Shown piece after piece: positions 62,801-64,000 of a stretch of 64,000 nt of DNA. Made by a program: the position numbers and the translations under genes. The notes under the pieces were generated by a model. The model was not told where the DNA came from and ran no database searches. It saw nothing but the letters and a program-made list of their open reading frames with translations. Where the stretch lies: contig NC_040029.1 in assembly GCF_000972845.2 (NCBI RefSeq), positions 1,311,832-1,375,831 of the forward strand. Reading direction: 5' to 3'. The stretch is from Larimichthys crocea (Eukaryota > Chordata > Actinopteri > Sciaenidae). Each line of letters starts with the position of its first letter. The first letter of the stretch is position 1.

Positions 62801-63601
62801 AGTGCATTTCCCAAAATGTCAAACTATTCCTCTGAGTAGAAAGTAACATTACCATGTTATCCAGAGATTGACTAAAAAAACACACTGCTCTTTTGGAAAG
62901 AGAAAAAATCCTGTTTTCACAAAGTTGATGATATGATGATCTCTGACTGAGCTTCACCTCTTGTCGTTTGTCCTGCAGAGTCTGCCTTCATCAGTTCAGA
63001 TATATGGGGAAGAGATTCATCGTCAGGTAGAGTGTTCAAGCAGACAGATTGTGTCTCACATCTCATTTGACTGTATTTCAATGTATTCATTGGTTCTTGA
63101 AACTGAAACTAATTATGTTCATCATCTTTGCAATAATATGACTCACAGCCATGCAGATTTACAAACCTTTACTGAATCTCCTAACCCCTTACCTCTGGTT
63201 TCTTCTCTCATGTGTAACACTGGGAGGTTGTTTTGTGGTTAATGTCGCGGCCCCTGGCCCCTTCTGCATGGGTAAGAGTTTTCTGTCTTTTGGTCTCACT
63301 GTGCTTAATTAATGCATGAGTCTGCCATTAAAACCAGATTACAATCTAACCATTCATTAATCTGTTATGGATCTATCTGCACCACTCAGACATTTCCTCA
63401 GTTGATCCTTTTGCACCTCTGCGCATGCATTTCCATCCTAATAGTATTTCTCTTCTCCCAACAGGAGCCAGGAGGGGGTAGGGCCTGTAGCTCCAGACAG
63501 GAAGTCTCTGACTCTACCTGTGTCTCGTAACAGGGCGGGGATCCTGCACGCCCGGCTTCAGCAGCTGGGGACTCTAGAGAACGCTCACACATTCAACAAC
63601 A
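14408..63601 (+). CDS. dock9: Dedicator of cytokinesis 9 (zizimin1-like), 5' two-thirds; spliced
   Basis: DOCK-D guanine nucleotide exchange factor; DOCK9 is known to activate Cdc42 through its C-terminal DHR-2 domain. Thirty-eight exons are read here (exon 34 a probable cassette), all with GT/AG borders and matching phases, giving about 1385 residues with exon 1a and without the cassette. Order: N-terminal DOCK-D region (residues about 1-158), PH domain (about 165-275, exons 6-8), linker, DHR-1/C2-like lipid-binding domain (about 635-815, exons 16-21), then the helical middle. The DHR-2 part is beyond the window. Assignment to DOCK9 rather than DOCK10/11 rests on blocks such as [39 protein letters not shown] and NADSRGSL-like [17 protein letters not shown]. 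Teleost a/b paralogue not determined. Confidence 0.93.
18905..19000 (+). repeat. Dispersed teleost repeat, copy A
   Basis: Contains CATCCTCTGGGCACCATGAA and TATCTGTACAAAATTTCAC. Shares a run of over 25 identical bases with copy B (27207-27345); a reversed relative is near 31345-31445. Confidence 0.6.
22700..23028 (+). mobile_element. 3' end of a LINE-like element with (CTTAT)n tail
   Basis: AT-rich 3' UTR-like sequence, including a (TTG)n run at about 22755, ends GTGGGATCAATAAAGT followed by about eight copies of the pentamer CTTAT (22984-23028). A polyadenylation-like AATAAA directly before a short tandem repeat is the usual 3' end of fish non-LTR elements. No coding part is left, so the family is not assigned. 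Confidence 0.5.
24180..24499 (+). promoter_or_regulatory. Probable 5' leader/promoter region of dock9 exon 1b
   Basis: Sequence just upstream of ATG 24500, preceded by a long purine-rich GA tract (23930-24130). No TATA box is evident. The Kozak context at the start is GGCACCATGG, which is strong. Confidence 0.4.
24500..24661 (+). CDS. dock9: dock9 alternative first coding exon 1b (MGCTTS N-terminus)
   Basis: 54 codons from ATG 24500, donor G|GTAAAC after 24661, phase 0, so it can splice in frame to exon 2 (…IPTTAL + VKPKIIEPL). It starts [20 protein letters not shown] and contains an acidic run EEEEE. Gly2 with Ser6 fits the N-myristoylation consensus and Cys3 is placed for palmitoylation. 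The coding quality, strong Kozak context (ACCATGG) and matching phase support it, but I cannot confirm it from a known DOCK9 isoform. Confidence 0.72.
27207..27345 (+). repeat. Dispersed teleost repeat, copy B
   Basis: Has TTGATCACATGATGGCGCTA, AAGTTGGTCGGATTCATCC and the shared block CTCTGGGCACCATGAATATC. Confidence 0.6.
28790..29105 (+). repeat. Teleost interspersed repeat (AGCCTCAAGTGGACGTT family)
   Basis: Contains GACTGACTCGTTTTGTAGC, AAGCCTCAAGTGGACGTTTG and GGAACTGCATTTTTTGGCAC followed by CGCACTGGCTTCATTTCACA and GAGGTTGCTGCTTGG. I recall this block order as a common fish repeat. The 74-codon open frame inside is not treated as a gene. Confidence 0.55.
29843..29864. promoter_or_regulatory. 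22-bp palindrome with two CAGCTG E-boxes upstream of exon 1c
   Basis: Two perfect 10-bp arms CTCACAGCTG / CAGCTGTGAG are separated by CA. Each arm contains CAGCTG, a bHLH binding core. It lies 213 bp before the exon 1c ATG, a plausible promoter position. Confidence 0.45.
30077..30193 (+). CDS. dock9: dock9 alternative first coding exon 1c
   Basis: 39 codons from ATG 30077 (context AGCACCATGC), donor G|GTAAGT after 30193, phase 0, compatible with exon 2. It starts [20 protein letters not shown] and continues [19 protein letters not shown]: basic, then a Glu-rich helical stretch. This is a third N-terminus for the same gene. Confidence 0.75.
30194..32925 (+). other. dock9 intron between exon 1c and exon 2
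   Basis: Non-coding. A reverse copy of the dispersed ATTCATCCTCTGG family is at about 31345-31445. No exon seen. Confidence 0.6.
31345..31445 (-). repeat. Dispersed teleost repeat, copy C (reverse)
   Basis: On the minus strand: ATTATGATTCATCCTGAGGG, GGCAATCCATCAAATAGTC, TGGACTGAA, the same order of blocks as this fish family. Confidence 0.5.
32926..33042 (+). CDS. dock9: dock9 exon 2
   Basis: 117 nt, acceptor TTTCAG, donor GTAAGA, phase 0/0. Reads [20 protein letters not shown] and ends in FPTDDFQ. First shared exon of all three N-terminal forms. Confidence 0.96.
33480..33720 (-). repeat. 3' tail of a teleost retroelement (antisense, second copy)
   Basis: Begins with tandem CAATC units, then CACTTTATTTATATAGCACG, CAAAGTGCTGCACAA and long A-rich sequence. 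The same order (short tandem repeat, CTTTATTTATATAGCA, A-rich) is at 13424-13560. The minus-strand open frames here are low-complexity. Confidence 0.55.
36683..37064. mobile_element. Short non-autonomous TIR element
   Basis: Ends are diverged inverted repeats of about 80 bp: left GTTGGACATCTTGTGAAATA...ATCAATGCCACTATGGT and right GTGAGAGTGGTATCGATC...GAAAATGTCCAAC. The interior has TTAGCATAAAGGCTGGAA and CATCTCTAAAGCTCATGAAT. The same family as the element at 61905-62830. No coding capacity. Confidence 0.6.
38827..38916 (+). CDS. dock9: dock9 exon 3
   Basis: 90 nt, acceptor CTCAG, donor GTAAAG, phase 0/0. Reads [20 protein letters not shown] then [10 protein letters not shown], matching the DOCK-D N-terminal region. 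Confidence 0.96.
38917..40765 (+). other. dock9 intron 3
   Basis: No exon seen. Contains the candidate solo LTR at about 39800-40216. Confidence 0.6.
39801..40216 (+). mobile_element. Candidate solo LTR
   Basis: A TATA-like TATAAATA at 39864, and an AATAAA at 40139 about 270 bp later followed by an R/U5-like block (TTTGATGCTTTGAATCCGAT) and a CA end after CCCGTAA. That order resembles an LTR. No paired LTR, internal genes or clear target duplication were found, and the 5' boundary is a guess. Confidence 0.35.
40766..40848 (+). CDS. dock9: dock9 exon 4
   Basis: 83 nt, acceptor CTGCAG, donor AA|GTGAGT, phase 0 in, 2 out. Reads [20 protein letters not shown] then GDFRQLP, a strongly conserved DOCK block. 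Confidence 0.96.
40849..43091 (+). other. dock9 intron 4
   Basis: No exon seen. Holds a copy of the GGGAAACGTAGGATCCAGTG repeat (about 41050-41200), a (TCTG)n run at about 42650-42672 and the hairpin at 42526-42600. Confidence 0.6.
42526..42600 (+). repeat. Pre-miRNA-like inverted repeat
   Basis: Arm 42526-42547 (GTTAGATGTGAAAATATTCTGG, with one extra T) pairs with 42580-42600. That is a 21-bp stem with a single bulge and a loop of about 32 nt. It may be a small RNA hairpin or the remnant of a tiny foldback element. Not matched to any known miRNA by me. Confidence 0.4.
43092..43161 (+). CDS. dock9: dock9 exon 5
   Basis: 70 nt, acceptor CTCTCAG, donor GTAAGT, phase 2 in, 0 out. Reads (N)[20 protein letters not shown] then KDE. 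Confidence 0.95.
43162..43769 (+). other. dock9 intron 5
   Basis: About 0.6 kb; nothing recognised. Confidence 0.5.
43770..43865 (+). CDS. dock9: dock9 exon 6 (start of PH domain)
   Basis: 96 nt, acceptor ATGCAG, donor GTGAGT, phase 0/0. Reads [20 protein letters not shown] then [12 protein letters not shown], the first PH strand. The foldback element at 43877 begins only 11 nt after this exon's end. Confidence 0.96.
43869..44813. mobile_element. 929-bp foldback transposable element with 8-bp target duplication
   Basis: Element 43877-44805 is flanked by AGTACAAT (43869-43876 and 44806-44813). Its outer 32 bp (starting CATAGACATATATACATAGA) are a perfect inverted match at the other end, and inverted similarity extends along nearly the whole length (arms about 43877-44316 and 44378-44805, with small differences near the ends). 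A TG/TA-rich loop of about 60 bp is in the centre. It encodes no transposase. An 8-bp duplication is typical of hAT-like elements, but the duplication and ends do not prove the superfamily. Confidence 0.88.
44814..45660 (+). other. Rest of dock9 intron 6
   Basis: Contains a copy of a dispersed repeat (about 44910-45060: GACATCATCAGGG and GGGAAATGTAGGATCCATTG). No exon seen. Confidence 0.5.
45661..45795 (+). CDS. dock9: dock9 exon 7 (PH domain)
   Basis: 135 nt, acceptor CTCTAG, donor GTAAAG, phase 0/0. Reads [20 protein letters not shown] and [20 protein letters not shown] then MGVVQ. This block separates DOCK9 from DOCK10/11. Confidence 0.97.
45961..46135 (+). CDS. dock9: dock9 exon 8 (end of PH domain)
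   Basis: 175 nt, acceptor TTTCAG, donor G|GTGTGT (weak), phase 0 in, 1 out. Reads [20 protein letters not shown], then [20 protein letters not shown] with the conserved C-terminal PH helix tryptophan, ending [12 protein letters not shown]. Confidence 0.97.
46256..46311 (+). CDS. dock9: dock9 exon 9 (NAGNAG acceptor)
   Basis: 56 nt, phase 1 in, 0 out. Reads [19 protein letters not shown]; donor GTAGCC. The acceptor is TTCAGCAG, so starting at 46253 instead of 46256 would insert one alanine in frame. Confidence 0.88.
46312..47131 (+). other. dock9 intron 9
   Basis: About 0.8 kb; no feature recognised. Confidence 0.5.
47132..47206 (+). CDS. dock9: dock9 exon 10
   Basis: 75 nt, acceptor CCAACAG, donor GTGATG, phase 0/0. 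Reads [20 protein letters not shown] then DPDTQ, matching the SAREAE...LFYLDPD block of DOCK9. Confidence 0.94.
47300..47440 (+). CDS. dock9: dock9 exon 11
   Basis: 141 nt, acceptor TCCACAG, donor GTACGT, phase 0/0. Reads [20 protein letters not shown] then [27 protein letters not shown]. Confidence 0.96.
47441..48053 (+). other. dock9 intron 11 with (CA)n microsatellite
   Basis: No exon seen. A perfect CA dinucleotide run occupies 47804-47841. Confidence 0.7.
47804..47841. repeat. (CA)n microsatellite
   Basis: 38 bp of uninterrupted CA dinucleotides in dock9 intron 11. Confidence 0.95.
48054..48398 (+). CDS. dock9: dock9 exon 12
   Basis: 345 nt, the largest constitutive exon here; acceptor ATCCAAG, donor GTACTG, phase 0/0. 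Starts [35 protein letters not shown]; ends [22 protein letters not shown]. The middle (about 60 residues after VRQM) is variable among DOCK-D proteins. Confidence 0.97.
48492..48574 (+). CDS. dock9: dock9 exon 13
   Basis: 83 nt, acceptor TTGTAG, donor AG|GTATGA, phase 0 in, 2 out. Reads [20 protein letters not shown] then MPFAWAA. Confidence 0.96.
48575..49089 (+). other. dock9 intron 13
   Basis: About 0.5 kb; nothing recognised apart from an AAAAG-rich stretch at 48648-48667. Confidence 0.5.
49090..49212 (+). CDS. dock9: dock9 exon 14
   Basis: 123 nt, acceptor CTGCAG, donor AA|GTATGG, phase 2/2. Reads [20 protein letters not shown] then [20 protein letters not shown]. Confidence 0.96.
49310..49389 (+). 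CDS. dock9: dock9 exon 15
   Basis: 80 nt, acceptor CCAACAG, donor A|GTAAAC, phase 2 in, 1 out. Reads [20 protein letters not shown] then VAPDVT(N). An earlier GTAACC in the exon would not keep frame into exon 16; the chosen donor gives N-CVTSSYIP as in DOCK10/11 relatives. Confidence 0.9.
49482..49669 (+). CDS. dock9: dock9 exon 16
   Basis: 188 nt, acceptor CTGCAG, donor GTACAA, phase 1 in, 0 out. Reads [62 protein letters not shown], leading into the DHR-1 domain. Confidence 0.97.
49670..50207 (+). other. dock9 intron 16
   Basis: About 0.5 kb; nothing recognised. Confidence 0.5.
50208..50273 (+). CDS. dock9: dock9 exon 17 (DHR-1)
   Basis: 66 nt, acceptor TTTCAG, donor GTGCAT, phase 0/0. 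Reads [22 protein letters not shown], the opening C2-like strand of DHR-1. Confidence 0.97.
50274..51016 (+). other. dock9 intron 17 with degenerate GACTTGG repeats
   Basis: About 50690-50910 consists of diverged GGACTTTTTGG / GGTCTTGACTTGGGAC units. The 104-codon minus-strand open frame across it is a by-product of the repeat. Confidence 0.5.
51017..51109 (+). CDS. dock9: dock9 exon 18 (DHR-1)
   Basis: 93 nt, acceptor CTGCAG, donor GTATTT, phase 0/0. Reads [20 protein letters not shown] then [11 protein letters not shown]. Confidence 0.97.
51373..51484 (+). CDS. dock9: dock9 exon 19 (DHR-1)
   Basis: 112 nt, acceptor CTCCAG, donor G|GTAGGC, phase 0 in, 1 out. Reads [20 protein letters not shown] then [17 protein letters not shown]. 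Confidence 0.97.
51721..51839 (+). CDS. dock9: dock9 exon 20 (DHR-1)
   Basis: 119 nt, acceptor CCCACAG, donor GTGAAT, phase 1 in, 0 out. Reads (V)[20 protein letters not shown] then [19 protein letters not shown]. Confidence 0.96.
51840..52558 (+). other. dock9 intron 20
   Basis: About 0.7 kb; nothing recognised. Confidence 0.5.
52559..52645 (+). CDS. dock9: dock9 exon 21 (end of DHR-1)
   Basis: 87 nt, acceptor TTGCAG, donor GTATGT, phase 0/0. Reads [20 protein letters not shown] then HLVSTIYTQ. Confidence 0.97.
52741..52830 (+). CDS. dock9: dock9 exon 22
   Basis: 90 nt, acceptor TTTTAG, donor GTATTC, phase 0/0. Reads [20 protein letters not shown] then [10 protein letters not shown]. Confidence 0.96.
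52965..53080 (+). CDS. dock9: dock9 exon 23
   Basis: 116 nt, acceptor TCCTAG, donor AG|GTAAGC, phase 0 in, 2 out. Reads [20 protein letters not shown] then [19 protein letters not shown] short (CA)n run follows the donor. Confidence 0.97.
53081..53502 (+). other. dock9 intron 23
   Basis: About 0.4 kb; short CA repeat at 53088-53101, otherwise nothing recognised. Confidence 0.5.
53503..53572 (+). CDS. dock9: dock9 exon 24
   Basis: 70 nt, acceptor CTTCAG, donor GTGCAG, phase 2 in, 0 out. Reads (R)[23 protein letters not shown]. Confidence 0.97.
53666..53791 (+). CDS. dock9: dock9 exon 25
   Basis: 126 nt, acceptor TCTCAG, donor GTAATC, phase 0/0. Reads [20 protein letters not shown] then [22 protein letters not shown]. 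Confidence 0.97.
53792..54248 (+). other. dock9 intron 25
   Basis: About 0.46 kb, AT-rich; nothing recognised. Confidence 0.5.
54249..54320 (+). CDS. dock9: dock9 exon 26
   Basis: 72 nt, acceptor TTGCAG, donor GTGAGT, phase 0/0. Reads [24 protein letters not shown]. Confidence 0.97.
54416..54562 (+). CDS. dock9: dock9 exon 27
   Basis: 147 nt, acceptor GTCCAG, donor GTTGGC (weak), phase 0/0. Reads [49 protein letters not shown]. Intron 26 is only about 95 bp. Confidence 0.97.
54774..54857 (+). CDS. dock9: dock9 exon 28
   Basis: 84 nt, acceptor CTCAG, donor GTTTAA (weak), phase 0/0. Reads [20 protein letters not shown] then CFVPGDPK. Confidence 0.97.
54967..55078 (+). CDS. dock9: dock9 exon 29
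   Basis: 112 nt, acceptor CACCAG, donor G|GTAAAT, phase 0 in, 1 out. Reads [20 protein letters not shown] then [17 protein letters not shown]. Confidence 0.97.
55166..55344 (+). CDS. dock9: dock9 exon 30
   Basis: 179 nt, acceptor CTACAG, donor GTGAGT, phase 1 in, 0 out. Reads [60 protein letters not shown]. Confidence 0.97.
55614..55715 (+). CDS. dock9: dock9 exon 31
   Basis: 102 nt, acceptor TTCTAG, donor GTAAGC, phase 0/0. Reads [20 protein letters not shown] then [14 protein letters not shown]. Confidence 0.96.
55890..56001 (+). CDS. dock9: dock9 exon 32
   Basis: 112 nt, acceptor TCCCAG, donor G|GTAAAC, phase 0 in, 1 out. Reads [20 protein letters not shown] then [17 protein letters not shown]. 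The LINE copy begins within about 150 bp of this donor. Confidence 0.96.
56002..59620 (+). mobile_element. Near full-length L2-like non-LTR retrotransposon in dock9 intron 32
   Basis: Body of the element around the 1077-codon ORF, with a 3' UTR of tandem-like TTTTAACTG units (59389-59490), a small hairpin GAGCAATTTGCTC (59555-59567), the sequence CAGTCAAGGTTTCCCTGAAT, AATAAAG, and an A-rich end near 59615. A hairpin plus AATAAAG end is how fish L2/CR1-type elements finish. The 5' boundary is not defined and no clear target duplication is seen. Same orientation as dock9. Confidence 0.85.
56155..59388 (+). CDS. L2/CR1-like retrotransposon polyprotein (endonuclease + reverse transcriptase)
   Basis: 1077 codons without a stop or frameshift. 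Residues about 1-120: low-complexity Ser/Thr/Pro-rich N-terminus. Residues about 123-335: APE-type endonuclease with HINARSL (N130), SESWL (E157), GDFNLDW (261-267) and SDH (327-329). Residues about 590-900: reverse transcriptase with [23 protein letters not shown] (707-715), [13 protein letters not shown] (765 on) and catalytic FYADD (Y796-D799). C-terminal region to 1077 lacks an obvious RNase H. Key residues are intact, so the copy could be recently inserted or active. L2 clade is my best guess; Rex1/Babar or CR1 are alternatives. It is not part of dock9, although it is transcribed with it. Confidence 0.93.
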   Translation: MTEPQRAIFHEGSPFRSLLPLTPTSAHNQPSVCPRGPNSYISAIEVIPCDSSSRFRARCSSQHGVIISNLTYIHCHTPLKNFAASFSHSSTMPAISPLSTTTPTVVCPVPATASSSSFRARKGLGMVHINARSLLPKMDMLRIWAYDSDPDFIVISESWLNSNVPNNDINLDGYNIGRVDRVKRGGGIAIYFRNTINCSTIVSSSVPDQYDLLAIKVQLGGHSIVLVGVYRPPSASPDALHSLSKQLSTLVGLHSETVILGDFNLDWLSPAADDLKDLCNDLSLTQLVTEPTRPNMKFPSRSSLLDLVLTNRPHLYLDVYVFPLDLSDHCPVGCIRNGKMKKSEPLYICKRSFRKFDEQAFLHDLYASNLNSLVHIPDAELASDRFKSIFNTLADKHAPFKTLRVKNRCNPWFTHDLGEIISKRNKAWAAARSSGSKGDWQTFRQLRNSCTYLIKKAKSDYYLHNMSDCGGNPAKFWKVIKSLKGVSPPTLPQQLQVDSKVIQEQIEICNAFNDHFIKCGILFDQAGGMVSQGLDQYDLTQKENFISSNNDSDSVFSFRPLSQYEVLYALCSSKCMKSSMGADQLDSHLLKIAAPVIAEPLTHIFNVSLSSGSVPKAWKSALVTPLHKGGSVNELNNYRPISKLPCLGKMLESFVNEQIGTFLSANNILSPYQSGFRAGHSTITAATSVINDIATTIDSKKHCAALFIDLSKAFDTVNHVLLLEKLSLLGFDDGSFRWFQNYLSDRTQAVKLNGLTSEALGLRNGVPQGSILGPLLFTLYINDICGSLEHCKFHFYADDTILYACAETIDKAVLYLQSAFKCVQDCFNSLKLVLNESKTKFMLFTRSRVCDFNVFRIFSLNGTQIEQVANYKYLGIWLDNKLSFKTHVIELAKKVKIKLGALYRIRSCLSFKSRKSIVETTILSILDYGDIIYMHASPSTLKVLDTVYHSAIRFITGDLFRTHHCKLYESVGWSSLHERRERHCLLFIYRALQGKLPSYLTSLLHFRHCTYSTRSQGFMTLETPQIRSEAGKLAFQFYAPTKWNHLQEALKLDKLVSVNHFKVLIHGMGNIQCSCFN
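59665..59795 (+). CDS. dock9: dock9 exon 33
   Basis: 131 nt, acceptor CTGCAG, donor GTAGAT, phase 1 in, 0 out. Reads (A)[20 protein letters not shown] then [23 protein letters not shown], a Ser-rich linker matching DOCK9 (NADSRGSLISTDSGNS). Confidence 0.96.
60148..60414 (+). CDS. dock9: dock9 exon 34, probable cassette exon
   Basis: 267 nt (89 codons), phase 0/0, between exons 33 and 35, which also join in phase 0 without it. Acceptor CCTCCTCCAG is strong, donor GTATTC is weak. Reads [60 protein letters not shown], then an acidic LDCDSDNDK. It is not in the DOCK9 sequence I remember. The open frame, composition and splice sites support an alternative exon; a chance ORF is the main alternative. 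Confidence 0.58.
60902..61016 (+). CDS. dock9: dock9 exon 35
   Basis: 115 nt, acceptor CTGCAG, donor G|GTAGGA, phase 0 in, 1 out. Reads [20 protein letters not shown], then [18 protein letters not shown]. Confidence 0.97.
61110..61176 (+). CDS. dock9: dock9 exon 36
   Basis: 67 nt, acceptor CCTCAG, donor GA|GTAAGT, phase 1 in, 2 out. Reads (E)[21 protein letters not shown]. Confidence 0.96.
61378..61775. repeat. Teleost repeat with TTAAAGGGG...ATATTAT end
   Basis: Begins TTAAAGGGGACATATTATAT and ends near GGGGTATAACATGAGTCTCA with a diverged inverse of the start. I recall fish elements with these ends. Boundaries approximate; no coding part. Confidence 0.4.
61905..62830. mobile_element. Old TIR element, split by an L1 insertion
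   Basis: Left part (61905-62130) and right part (62717-62830) are inverted: left GATGAGCAGGTCGATACCAC, right GAGTGGTTTCGATCTTATC with CTCTGCAAGAAAGC and TTTCCCAAAATGTC. Same family as 36683-37064. The L1 fragment at 62195-62701 interrupts it. Confidence 0.55.
62195..62701 (-). mobile_element. 5'-truncated L1 retrotransposon with 15-bp target duplication
   Basis: Direct repeats TCCACTTCCACTTTT (62180-62194 and 62702-62716) flank the element, with a T run on the left (poly-A on the minus strand). The minus strand carries remains of the ORF2 C-terminus in two frames: [19 protein letters not shown], then [20 protein letters not shown] and [20 protein letters not shown], the usual end of a fish L1 ORF2. 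A frameshift lies near 62585. Confidence 0.82.
62979..63026 (+). CDS. dock9: dock9 exon 37
   Basis: 48 nt, acceptor CTGCAG, donor AG|GTAGAG, phase 2 in, 2 out. Reads (E)[15 protein letters not shown]. Confidence 0.96.
63027..63464 (+). other. dock9 intron 37
   Basis: About 0.44 kb; no further exon recognised. Confidence 0.5.
63465..63601 (+). CDS. dock9: dock9 exon 38 (last in window)
   Basis: 137 nt, acceptor CCAACAG, donor A|GTAAGC, phase 2 in, 1 out. Reads [45 protein letters not shown]. It matches the longer mammalian DOCK9 form (…[13 protein letters not shown]). An internal acceptor at 63531-63533 would remove 23 codons in frame. The rest of dock9, including DHR-2, is past the window. 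Confidence 0.94.
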
Positions 63602-64000
63602 GTAAGCCTGGCTGACTTTTATAGATACAGCTGAGATCTTTTTCACACTTTAAAGAACTAACAGAAGGTTAAACCTCAGTCATCAAACAGTGTGGCTCAT
63701 AATCATCAGATTCAGTCATTTTCTTTAGTATCAACAGTAATCAAGGTGGTTGTTGTTCAGTGTGAAAAGCCAAAGCAGCAGGATGCTACAAGATGCCCGG
63801 ATGTAAACAAACGCTGTACGCTAAAACCACAGGTGATGATTTGAAGATGGTGAGAGATCGATATCCAGCGAGGTTCATCCTCAATACCTTTACTTTCATT
63901 TTCACCAGATTAGTTGTGTAGTGCAGGATGAAGACTCAGCAAACAGCAAAGTTGTATTTCTTTCTTTTTCTCATATTTTTTTTCCTTCTATTTCCTTTAT
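63602..64000 (+). other. dock9 intron 38 (partial)
   Basis: No feature recognised; ends in a pyrimidine-rich tract at the window edge. Confidence 0.5.

Noticed and set aside
14408..63601. Assignment to DOCK10 or DOCK11
   Set aside because: PH, DHR-1 and Ser-rich linker blocks match remembered DOCK9 better; the DOCK10-type GGGGAGG insert and DOCK11-type PH residues are absent.
1..64000. CRISPR arrays, operons or other prokaryotic systems
   Set aside because: Spliced vertebrate genes and fish retroelements throughout; no regularly spaced repeats.

Overview
This is a piece of a vertebrate nuclear genome, almost certainly a teleost fish. Evidence: small exons with canonical GT/AG borders, long introns, and fish-type repeats (an L2-like LINE, a tRNA-derived SINE, an L1 fragment, foldback and TIR elements, several high-copy families). 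The window holds parts of two protein-coding genes and many transposon copies. Almost all of the listed open frames under 200 codons are intron noise or frames running past an exon border.

Left part (1-12.4 kb, minus strand): the 5' end of a BMP type II receptor gene (bmpr2). Three coding exons are present: signal peptide (12305-12395) and two three-finger ectodomain exons (1946-2131, 1569-1748). The transmembrane and kinase exons lie to the left, outside the window. Intron 1 is about 10.2 kb and carries a SINE with a clear target-site duplication.

Middle and right (14.4 kb to the end, plus strand): a DOCK-D (zizimin) family gene that matches DOCK9 best, arranged head-to-head with bmpr2 about 2 kb away. 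I can read 37 constitutive-looking positions (exon 1 to exon 38, less one probable cassette exon) up to 63601, giving about 1385 residues: N-terminal DOCK-D region, PH domain, DHR-1 (C2-like) domain and the start of the helical middle. The catalytic DHR-2 domain is beyond the right edge. Three separate first coding exons (14408, 24500, 30077) each end in phase 0 and can join the same exon 2 at 32926. They give three different N-termini, one starting MGCTTS, which fits dual acylation.

Mobile DNA: an uninterrupted 1077-codon L2-like LINE ORF (endonuclease plus reverse transcriptase) sits sense in a dock9 intron at 56-59.6 kb. A 929-bp near-perfect foldback element with an 8-bp target duplication is inserted 11 nt after the splice donor of the first PH-domain exon. 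A 5'-truncated L1 copy with a 15-bp target duplication is nested in an older TIR element at 62 kb. There is also a possible solo LTR and several dispersed teleost repeat families.

The most interesting leads are the three-promoter N-terminal switch of dock9, the foldback next to a splice donor, the intact LINE, an unrecognised 89-codon in-frame cassette exon, and a small pre-miRNA-like hairpin in a dock9 intron.
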